NCBI GenBank assembly: GCA_937873425.1
Contig: CALMYE010000028.1
Span: 1-54,026 of the forward strand
DNA: 54,026 nt
Direction: 5' to 3'
Source: an uncultured Sphingopyxis sp.
GTDB taxonomy: Bacteria; Pseudomonadota; Alphaproteobacteria; Sphingomonadales; Sphingomonadaceae
Numbering within the stretch: position 1 is the first letter of the stretch; every line of letters begins with the position of its first letter. The notes beneath the pieces were generated by a model. The model searched no databases, was not told where the DNA came from, and saw only the letters and a program-made list of their open reading frames with translations. The position numbers and the translations under genes are program-made. Positions 47,993 to 54,026 of this stretch are shown in pieces.

Positions 47993-48481
47993 ATGATCGA
48001 ACGGCGCATCCTGATCGGCGGCATCGCGCTCGGCGCCGCGCTGATCGCCGCGCCTTTGCTCTTCGCCAAATCCTCGCCGCGTCCGAAGGGGCAGGCCGGA
48101 TGGCAGCTCAGCGAGGCCGAGTGGAAGCGCCGCCTCACTCCCTTCCAGTATAAAATCCTCCGCGAGGCGGGGACCGAGCGGCCCTTCACCAGCCCGCTCG
48201 ACAAGGAAAAGCGCGCCGGCACCTTCCTGTGTGCCGGATGCGCGCTGCCGCTCTATTCGAGCACAACCAAATATGACAGCAAGACCGGGTGGCCGAGCTT
48301 CTGGGCGCCGCTGAAGAGCGCGATCGGCACCTCGACCGATTATGACATCGGCCATGCGCGCACCGAAGTGCATTGCCGCCGCTGCGGCGGCCACCTCGGC
48401 CATGTCTTCGACGACGGGCCGAAGCCGACCGGCAAGCGCTATTGCATGAACGGCGCGGCGCTGCGCTTCGAGCCCGCCTGA
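47993..48481 (+). CDS. msrB: Peptide-methionine (R)-S-oxide reductase with N-terminal membrane anchor
   Basis: Protein of 162 residues: a signal or anchor segment (LIGGIALGAALIAAPLLFA), then an MsrB domain with two zinc CxxC pairs (CAGC and CRRC), the family core TKYDSKTGWPSFWAPL, GHARTEVHC, GHLGHVFDDGP and the catalytic cysteine in KRYCMNGAALRF. Repairs methionine R-sulfoxide; the N-terminal segment implies action on the periplasmic side of the membrane. Confidence 0.93.
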   Translation: MIERRILIGGIALGAALIAAPLLFAKSSPRPKGQAGWQLSEAEWKRRLTPFQYKILREAGTERPFTSPLDKEKRAGTFLCAGCALPLYSSTTKYDSKTGWPSFWAPLKSAIGTSTDYDIGHARTEVHCRRCGGHLGHVFDDGPKPTGKRYCMNGAALRFEPA

Positions 48482-48485
48482 CGGG

Positions 48486-50252
48486 TCAGCGCACCACCCG
48501 ATAGACGCGGAAATTCCGCTGCGACAGCATGGCGTCATGGCTGAGCCCCGCGACCGGCTCGCCGCGCGACAGGCGGGCGGCGAGGCCGTGCGGATGGGCG
48601 CGGACCGGATTGCCGCTTTCCGCCGTATCGGCGCACAACACCACGAAGCGCGCGCCGCTCGCGCGCACGATCGCCACCGCCGCATCGGGATCGGCAATCA
48701 GCGCGGCGATCACCCGGTTCATCGCCGCATGATTGCGGTGATGGCCGGTCGCGACGACGCTGTGCGGCGTATGGACGAGCAGCGTCGGCCCGGTGTCGAT
48801 CGGCGCGAAGAGCAAAGCCGCGGGCTCGCGCGCCAGCGGGGCGAGCATCGCGGCGGTCGGGCAGGCTTCCTGCCCGGAGGAGCGCTTCGGCGTCGAGGGC
48901 AGCATCGCCTGCACCGCGCGCCCGGCGAGCCACGCATCGACCGCGGGAATCGCGGCCAGCAGCAGCATCGCTGCGCCGACGCGGCCGATCGCGGTGCGGC
49001 GCGCCCGGCTCCAGTCCCACAGCCCCAGCGCCATCGCGCCGAAAGCGGGGACCAACCAGGCGTGGGTGACCGCCCCGGTGCGGAACACGGTCAGCGACAG
49101 CAAGCTGCCGCCGAGCAGCACGAAGAGCAGCCGCGTCCAATTGTCGCCCCATGCGCTCCCCCGCGCGCGCCGCCAGGCCCAGAGCGCAGCGCCGAGCCCG
49201 ACGAGCAGCGGCGCAAGGAAGATCGCGGCGGCATCGGCATCCTGTTCCCACAGCGGCCGCCCTTCCTTCACCATCTCGTACCAATGGGTGCGCACCAGCG
49301 GCTCGAGCGCGCCGAACGGCCCGTCGAGGCACGGCCGGCCGAAGATCAGGAAAGTGCCGATCCCCGCCGCGCCGGCGAGCGCGAGCACCGCCAGCCGCAG
49401 GCGCCACGACGCATCGAAGCGCAGCGCCCCGGCGAGCAGCACCGCCGCGGCGGCGGCGACCGCGGCGGCATAGGGCAGCGAGAAGCCATCGCAATAAGCC
49501 GCGGTGAAGGGCGCGGTGCCGCGGAAGACGAGCAGCCACAGCGCCGGAAAGACGAGCAGCCCGGCGGCGAAACCGGTCAGCCGCGGCGCGGTGCCGGGAT
49601 CGCGCAGCCAGTCGAGCGCGAACAGCGCGCCGAAGACCGCCAGATAGGGCAGGCCTTCGAGCGAGATTTCGACATGCGCGGCGATCACCAGCGCCGCCGC
49701 CAGCCCGCGCAGCACGCGCGGCTCGCCGAGCGCGAGCCACAGCATCGTCACCGACAGCAGCAGCTGCCAATTGTGATGGTCGATGCGCAGCGGCGCGAAA
49801 TAGTGAAGGAAGGTCACGCCGGTCGCGGCGATCAGCAACCCCGCGATCGCCTGCCGCCGGTCACCGAGGCGGACGAGGATGCGCGCGAACAGCAGGAACA
49901 GCGGCAGGATCAGCAGCAGCGGATAGAGGGCCACCGCCCAGCGTTCGGCCGCCTCCGCCGGCAGCACAATGCCGAACAGCGCGATCAACGCCGCGATCTG
50001 CATGTCGATGAAGCGCGACCAGTGCATCAGCCCGCCGCCGCCCTCCGGATTGATCCGGTATTGGGTGACGTCGAACCAGTCCTGCCCTGCGATCAGGTCG
50101 CGGACCTGCACGAGGCGCAGATTGTCGTCGGTGTCGCGCAGGCCGAGCGCCGGAATCGCGTCGCGATAGACGAACAGCGCGGCGAGCGCGACCGCGAGCC
50201 ACAGCAGCAGCGCGATGCGATGGACGCTCAGGCTTCGCGGCGCGCGGGCCAT
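48486..50252 (-). CDS. GT-C fold integral membrane glycosyltransferase-like protein
   Basis: Polytopic protein of 588 residues with around ten to twelve hydrophobic segments and a C-terminal soluble domain of about 130 residues. The first loop carries LRDTDDNLRLVQVRDLIAG and GGGLMHWSRFIDMQIA, the acidic loop arrangement of GT-C enzymes (STT3/ArnT-like), and a histidine-rich APLRIDHHNWQLLLS follows. Such enzymes use polyprenyl-phosphate sugars on the periplasmic face. Donor and acceptor are unknown. It is third in an operon with an FAD oxidoreductase and GtrA; the gap to GtrA is 7 bases. Confidence 0.75.
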   Translation of the reverse strand: MARAPRSLSVHRIALLLWLAVALAALFVYRDAIPALGLRDTDDNLRLVQVRDLIAGQDWFDVTQYRINPEGGGGLMHWSRFIDMQIAALIALFGIVLPAEAAERWAVALYPLLLILPLFLLFARILVRLGDRRQAIAGLLIAATGVTFLHYFAPLRIDHHNWQLLLSVTMLWLALGEPRVLRGLAAALVIAAHVEISLEGLPYLAVFGALFALDWLRDPGTAPRLTGFAAGLLVFPALWLLVFRGTAPFTAAYCDGFSLPYAAAVAAAAAVLLAGALRFDASWRLRLAVLALAGAAGIGTFLIFGRPCLDGPFGALEPLVRTHWYEMVKEGRPLWEQDADAAAIFLAPLLVGLGAALWAWRRARGSAWGDNWTRLLFVLLGGSLLSLTVFRTGAVTHAWLVPAFGAMALGLWDWSRARRTAIGRVGAAMLLLAAIPAVDAWLAGRAVQAMLPSTPKRSSGQEACPTAAMLAPLAREPAALLFAPIDTGPTLLVHTPHSVVATGHHRNHAAMNRVIAALIADPDAAVAIVRASGARFVVLCADTAESGNPVRAHPHGLAARLSRGEPVAGLSHDAMLSQRNFRVYRVVR

Positions 50253-50259
50253 GCTCGCC

Positions 50260-50682
50260 TCAGCCGGCCGCGAAGACCAGGGTCTTGCGGAGGATATAGG
50301 TGGCGACGAAGGACACGCCGATCGCGGCGAGCTTCGCCAGATTGGCGTCGAGCCCGGCGGCATCGCCCGCCCAGACGATCGCCACCGTCAGCCCGAGCCC
50401 AACGAAGGCCGAGCCGAGGAACAGCCCCTTCTGCCGCACCCGGTCCATCCCCGCGGTACGCGCGCCCGCAACGAAGACGAGGCGCGAGCTGATGAGCCAG
50501 TGGATGACGATCCCCGCGGCATAGCTCGCGGCCGCGGCCGCGGCGGGCCGCCAGCCGGCGATCAGCAACAGGTTGAACAGCGCCACGTCGCCCGCCAGCG
50601 CCACCGCGCTCGCGCCGACATAGCGCAGGAAGGTCACCCGCATCAGCCTTTGCGCGAAGGCGGGCAGCGGCAGCGCCGTCAT
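50260..50682 (-). CDS. GtrA-family membrane protein
   Basis: Small membrane protein of 140 residues with four hydrophobic helices: RYVGASAVALAGDVALFNLL, a GWRPAAAAAASYAAGIVIHW segment, GLFLGSAFVGLGLTVAIVW and KLAAIGVSFVATYILRKTLV, ending in the family motif FVATYILRKTLVF. GtrA proteins are thought to flip undecaprenyl-phosphate-linked sugars. No GtrB glucosyltransferase is adjacent. The ATG at 50682 begins 4 bases after the FAD oxidoreductase stop. Confidence 0.88.
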   Translation of the reverse strand: MTALPLPAFAQRLMRVTFLRYVGASAVALAGDVALFNLLLIAGWRPAAAAAASYAAGIVIHWLISSRLVFVAGARTAGMDRVRQKGLFLGSAFVGLGLTVAIVWAGDAAGLDANLAKLAAIGVSFVATYILRKTLVFAAG

Positions 50683-50686
50683 GGCG

Positions 50687-52222
50687 TCAGGCCGCTCTCG
50701 CCACGCGGCCCGGCACGTCGCGCACCGACGCCAGCGCCGCCTGTTCGCCCTCGGTGCCGCTCTCATGATATTCGGCGTCCTCGTTGACACCCCATATGTC
50801 GTAGACGCGCGTGCCGGCAACGATATTGCGCACCGTCAGCATCGCGGTCATCATCGCATGATCTTGGTTGTTGTAACGGTGCATGCCGTTGCGCCCGACC
50901 ATGTGCAGCGTCGGATAGCGCGCCTCCAGCTCGGACCGCATCGCCGCGACATGCGCGGCATAATCATCGTCATAGACGGGATAGGCCTTTTCCTGCCGCA
51001 CCACCGCACCGCCGACGACGTCGGCGGGGTCGCACAGGCCGAGGATCGCCATTTCGCGCTTGGCGAGTTCAACCAGATCATCATCGCTCGACGCCCACAG
51101 CCCGTCGCCCTCGAAACAGAAATATTCGAGGCCGACGCAGGCGAGTTCGGGATCGGGCACCATTTCGGGCGACCAGCTACGGAAATTCTGCACGCGGCCG
51201 ACCTGCACCTTGCTGTCGTGGATATAGATCCAATTGTCGGGGAACAGGTCCGCCGAGCGGATCTTGAGCGCGACGGTCAGGAAGTCGCGATATTTGAGGC
51301 TGGGCGCCGCCGAAAGCGCGCAGGCGGGCAGCGGATGGATGCGGGCCGCGAGCTCGCGCATCGGCGCCGAGCTGATGACATGGCCCGCATCGATCACGAC
51401 GTCGCCGTCGGGCCCGCTCGCGGTCAGCCGCCAGCGGCCCGTCTTCTGGTCCTGCGTCAGCTGCTTGAAGCCATGGCCCATCAGCACATGGTTGCCGCCC
51501 GCGACCACCTTGCCCGCCGCCGCCTCCCACATCATGCCCGGCCCGAGCCGCGGATAGCGGAAGGTTTCGAGCAATGTCTTGGTCGCCATGCCGTCGTTGG
51601 GCGCCCTGTTCAGCCCCAGGCTGCGCTTCAGCCCGTCGAGCACCGCGCCGCCGAGCGAGAGGCCCTTGATGCGCTGCGCCGCCCAGTCGGCCGACATTTC
51701 GTCGCACGGCATGCCCCACACCTTCTCGGTATAGGTCTTGAAGAAGATCGAATAGAGCTTGTGGCCGAACTGGTTGACCGTCCAGTCCTCGAAGCTGCGC
51801 ACCTTGCGGTTGGGCAGCAGCTTCGCCTTGGCATAGCTCGCCATGCACAAAGCCGAGCGGAAGATGCCGAGGTTCCACAGCGCCTCGAACGCGCGCAGCG
51901 GATAGGAGTAGAATTTACCCTCATAATAGATGCGGCTCATCCGCGGGCGCTGGATGAAATCGTCGGGGAGGATCTCGTTCCACAGGTCAACGACTTCCTG
52001 GCTTTTCGAGAAGAAGCGATGCCCGCCGATGTCGAAGCGGAAGCCCTCATGCTCGACCGTCCGGCTGATCCCGCCGACATAGGCCGGGTCCTTCTCGATC
52101 ACGGTGACCTTATAGCCCTCTTTGGTCAGCAGATAGGCGGCGGTCAGCCCCGCCGGCCCCGCCCCGATGATCGCGACATCGACGCTGGTCGGACGGTTCT
52201 TCGAACCGGTTGCAACGGACAT
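50687..52222 (-). CDS. NAD(P)/FAD-dependent oxidoreductase (UDP-galactopyranose mutase/amine oxidase-like)
   Basis: Flavoprotein of 511 residues. N-terminal dinucleotide-binding [17 protein letters not shown] (G20, G22, G25), [20 protein letters not shown] and [14 protein letters not shown] resemble the FAD region of UDP-galactopyranose mutases and protoporphyrinogen-oxidase-like proteins; the C-terminus has [19 protein letters not shown]. Overall length and the [18 protein letters not shown] stretch fit a family encoded in surface-polysaccharide loci. The reaction is unknown; a nucleotide-sugar or lipid-linked sugar substrate is inferred from the downstream GtrA and GT-C genes. Confidence 0.8.
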   Translation of the reverse strand: MSVATGSKNRPTSVDVAIIGAGPAGLTAAYLLTKEGYKVTVIEKDPAYVGGISRTVEHEGFRFDIGGHRFFSKSQEVVDLWNEILPDDFIQRPRMSRIYYEGKFYSYPLRAFEALWNLGIFRSALCMASYAKAKLLPNRKVRSFEDWTVNQFGHKLYSIFFKTYTEKVWGMPCDEMSADWAAQRIKGLSLGGAVLDGLKRSLGLNRAPNDGMATKTLLETFRYPRLGPGMMWEAAAGKVVAGGNHVLMGHGFKQLTQDQKTGRWRLTASGPDGDVVIDAGHVISSAPMRELAARIHPLPACALSAAPSLKYRDFLTVALKIRSADLFPDNWIYIHDSKVQVGRVQNFRSWSPEMVPDPELACVGLEYFCFEGDGLWASSDDDLVELAKREMAILGLCDPADVVGGAVVRQEKAYPVYDDDYAAHVAAMRSELEARYPTLHMVGRNGMHRYNNQDHAMMTAMLTVRNIVAGTRVYDIWGVNEDAEYHESGTEGEQAALASVRDVPGRVARAA

Positions 52223-52315
52223 ATTGACTCCCCACGCAGCAATTCATGCTCGTGTCCGCTGTGGGCAATCATGGATAAGAATTGGTTAACAGGGCGCGGT
52301 TTTCGGCCCCGATCG

Positions 52316-53170
52316 TCAGCCCCGGCCGAGCGGATCGAGCGCCGAGCGGCGGACGCGGGGCGCCATCGCCTGCAGCGCGGCGATGCGCTTCTCGGTCGCG
52401 GGATGCGTCGAGAAGAGGTCGGACACGCGCGTCGGCACGATATAGAGCTGCGCCGCGGCAGGGTTGTGCGCGACCGCCTGCGTCGGGCGGCGCTGCGCCG
52501 CGTCCGAAATCTTGGCAAGCGCCGAGGCGAGCGCGGCGGGATTGCCGCTGATTTCGGCGCCGGCGCGGTCGGCGCCATATTCGCGCGTGCGGCTGATCGC
52601 CATCTGGACGATCATCGCGGCAAAGGGCGCGACCAGCACCGCGAGGATCGTTGCGATCACATTGCCGCCATTGTTGCCGCGAAAGAAGAGCGCGAAATTG
52701 GCGATCATCGAAATGGCGCCGGCGATCGTCGCGACCATCGTCATCACCAGCGTGTCGCGGTTGCGCACATGGCCCAGCTCGTGCGCCATCACCGCGGCGA
52801 CCTCGTCGTGGCTCAGCATGTGGAGCAGGCCGGTCGTCGCCGCGACCGCCGCATTCTCCGGGTTGCGCCCCGTCGCGAAGGCGTTGGGGCTCGGGTCCTC
52901 GACGATATAGACGCGCGGCATCGGCAGGCCGGCGTTGCGCGCCAGCCGCTGGACCATGGCGTGGAATTCGGGCGCGCTCGCCGCATCGACCTCGCGCGCA
53001 TTGTGCATGCGCAGCACGATCTTGTCGGCGTTCCAGTAAGTGAAGAGATTCATGCCCGCCGCAACCAGCAGCGCGATCGCCGCGCCGCGCGGCCCGCCGA
53101 CCATGAAGCCGAGCCCCATGAACAGCGCCGTCAGCGCCGCCAGCAGCATGGCCGTCTTCATCCCGTTCAC
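52316..53170 (-). CDS. htpX: Zinc metalloprotease HtpX
   Basis: Membrane protease of 284 residues degrading misfolded inner-membrane proteins. Two N-terminal transmembrane helices ([20 protein letters not shown] and [18 protein letters not shown]), HEXXH zinc motif in [16 protein letters not shown], a further Glu ligand in [14 protein letters not shown], and late [17 protein letters not shown] at 53170 is the preferred start: GAGGAG (53180-53185) lies 9 bases upstream, whereas ATG 53179 would touch the ribosome site, and the protein then begins MNGMKTAML as in typical HtpX. Confidence 0.94.
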   Translation of the reverse strand: MNGMKTAMLLAALTALFMGLGFMVGGPRGAAIALLVAAGMNLFTYWNADKIVLRMHNAREVDAASAPEFHAMVQRLARNAGLPMPRVYIVEDPSPNAFATGRNPENAAVAATTGLLHMLSHDEVAAVMAHELGHVRNRDTLVMTMVATIAGAISMIANFALFFRGNNGGNVIATILAVLVAPFAAMIVQMAISRTREYGADRAGAEISGNPAALASALAKISDAAQRRPTQAVAHNPAAAQLYIVPTRVSDLFSTHPATEKRIAALQAMAPRVRRSALDPLGRG

Positions 53171-53185
53171 TATCTTCATCTCCTC
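53171..53185 (-). promoter_or_regulatory. Ribosome-binding site deciding the htpX start
   Basis: GAGGAG at 53185-53180 on the minus strand is 9 bases from GTG 53170 and directly abuts ATG 53179, which favours the GTG. Confidence 0.7.
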
Positions 53186-53313
53186 GACAGGCGTCTCTTG
53201 CCAACGAATGTAGGAAGCAAAGGCTGCGCCCGCAATGTCCGGCGGGCCAGGAAACCGGGATATGGGTCCGTTTGAAACTCGGCCGGTGATCGGCTCGTGA
53301 CCCTCTCTTTTCC

Positions 53314-53417
53314 CGTCACCCTGAACTTGTTTCAGGGTCCATGGCCTGAACTTTCGACAAACGCAGCGCCAGACGAGAGAGCAGGCCATGGATGCTGAAA
53401 CAAGTTCAGCATGACGA
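53314..53417. repeat. Family F palindromic repeat
   Basis: Between divergent htpX and the TPR-type gene, inside a 387-base gap that otherwise shows nothing clear. CGTCACCCTGAACTTGTTTC at the left pairs with the complementary GAAACAAGTTCAGCATGACG at the right, and CCATGGCCTG with CAGGCCATGG inside. It is a type often seen between sphingomonad genes. Confidence 0.85.
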
Positions 53418-53557
53418 TGGAAGGAAGGTTCGGCCTCTACCCCAAACCGCGCTTCAAACGGACCCCCTGCCCGAACCCGGCGCATCTTGGGGAGCGCCCG
53501 CTTCCGTGATAGCATCCGTCCATCCTTCGGCTCGCCTTTGGGGAAGGGGAACTGCCC

Positions 53558-54026
53558 ATGCACCGTCCGTTCAGGGCCGCCGCGATCGCCGGTATCGGCT
53601 TCGCGCTCGCCAGCTTTTCGCCGCAGCCCGGCTTTTCCGCAGCCGCGCTCGAGGCGCTCGACCCGAGCCGGCTCGCCGCTGCCTTCTGCGGCGCGCGGCG
53701 TTCTGGGTCGAACCTCGCCCAATATCTGCTGATCGCGAGCGCCGCCGCCGCGCCGGCCAGCGCGGGAACGACGATCCCCCTCTATCCCGATCTCGCCGCC
53801 TCACCCTTTCCGCTGTCGGCGCGCGATGACCGCGCGCGCGCCTATTTCAGCCAGGGCCTGCTCTTGACCTATGGCTTCAACCACGCCGGCGCGGTGCGGT
53901 CGTTCCGCGAGGCGCAGCGCATCGAGCCCGATTGCGCGATGTGCTGGTGGGGCGAAGCCGTCGCGCTCGGCCCCAATATCAACGCGCCGATGGACGACCG
54001 CGACCGCGACGCGGCGCTGGACGCGA
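53558..54026 (+). CDS. Exported TPR-type protein, 3' truncated by the window edge
   Basis: The reading frame is open from ATG 53558 to the end of the window (156 residues seen). A signal-peptide-like start ([20 protein letters not shown]) leads to a linker and then [40 protein letters not shown] and [20 protein letters not shown], the pattern of a TPR-like protein family commonly seen in proteobacteria with unknown function. The GGGGAAGGGGA ribosome site (53540-53550) supports the start. Confidence 0.8.
   Translation, partial: MHRPFRAAAIAGIGFALASFSPQPGFSAAALEALDPSRLAAAFCGARRSGSNLAQYLLIASAAAAPASAGTTIPLYPDLAASPFPLSARDDRARAYFSQGLLLTYGFNHAGAVRSFREAQRIEPDCAMCWWGEAVALGPNINAPMDDRDRDAALDA

Noticed and set aside
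50687-52222. FAD oxidoreductase as protoporphyrinogen oxidase (HemY/HemG)
   Set aside because: The FAD motif is shared by many amine-oxidase-like proteins; the operon with GtrA and GT-C genes and the UGM-like GGHRFF region favour a sugar-related role.
52316-53722. Extended 468-codon reading of htpX
   Set aside because: The N-terminal 184 codons run through repeat F and have no similarity to the family; a well-spaced ribosome site supports GTG 53170.

Overview
The window is a GC-rich chromosomal segment of an alphaproteobacterium in the Sphingomonadales, most like Sphingopyxis or Sphingomonas. The evidence is three large TonB-dependent receptors of sphingomonad type, a gyrB with an insertion in its TOPRIM region, the hemC-hemD-mitofilin (Mic60-like) order known from alphaproteobacteria, and GC-rich intergenic palindromes of the kind common in sphingomonads. 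There is no phage, transposase, plasmid or CRISPR signal. Gene content is mostly housekeeping, with a few catabolic and envelope loci.

Layout. 1-4.5 kb: 3' part of gyrB, an RlpA-like septal lipoprotein-type protein, and a VOC/ArsR/SRPBCC operon. 4.5-9.2 kb: a ligase-associated DEXH helicase (Lhr type), an exported tandem-domain retropepsin-like protease, and the nuclease PdeM. 9.3-15 kb: two tandem paralogous TonB-dependent receptors separated by a strong terminator. 15.3-18.3 kb: a 7TM-DISM sensor kinase whose 3' end overlaps a convergent LuxR-type response regulator. 18.4 kb: tRNA-Arg(CCG). 18.5-23.7 kb: a YeiH-type transporter, an MJ0042 zinc-ribbon protein, and the operon ftsE-ftsX-ydcF-plsC. 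23.9-27.9 kb: hisC-tyrA divergent from metX-metW. 27.9-33.7 kb: a TetR regulator divergent from a TonB receptor, then glutaryl-CoA dehydrogenase with a class III CoA transferase. 33.7-38.6 kb: hemC-hemD-mic60-like divergent from tsaD-gpsA. 38.7-43.9 kb: a polysaccharide flippase, an adenosine-kinase-like PfkB kinase, an EI24-type membrane protein with a lipoprotein, and queG. 44-48.5 kb: a two-gene ABC exporter, a CYP153-like P450 and a membrane-anchored MsrB. 48.5-52.2 kb: a three-gene envelope operon (FAD oxidoreductase, GtrA flippase, GT-C membrane protein). 52.3-54 kb: HtpX and the start of an exported TPR-type protein.

The least explained feature is the intergenic DNA. At least six families of 90-220 bp palindromic repeats occupy most gaps. 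The most unusual (called family A here) has arms made of tandem octamers, RCGCRGAG on one side and the mirror CTCYGCGY on the other. It has five copies, one of them inverted relative to another, and its arms are rearranged between copies. Family A copies lie mostly between divergent genes, whereas the family B palindromes lie at gene 3' ends. The best protein-level candidates for undescribed biology are the FAD oxidoreductase/GtrA/GT-C operon, the retropepsin between two DNA-repair genes, and the overlapping sensor kinase/response regulator pair. All functional calls come from reading motifs and gene order; no database search was run.
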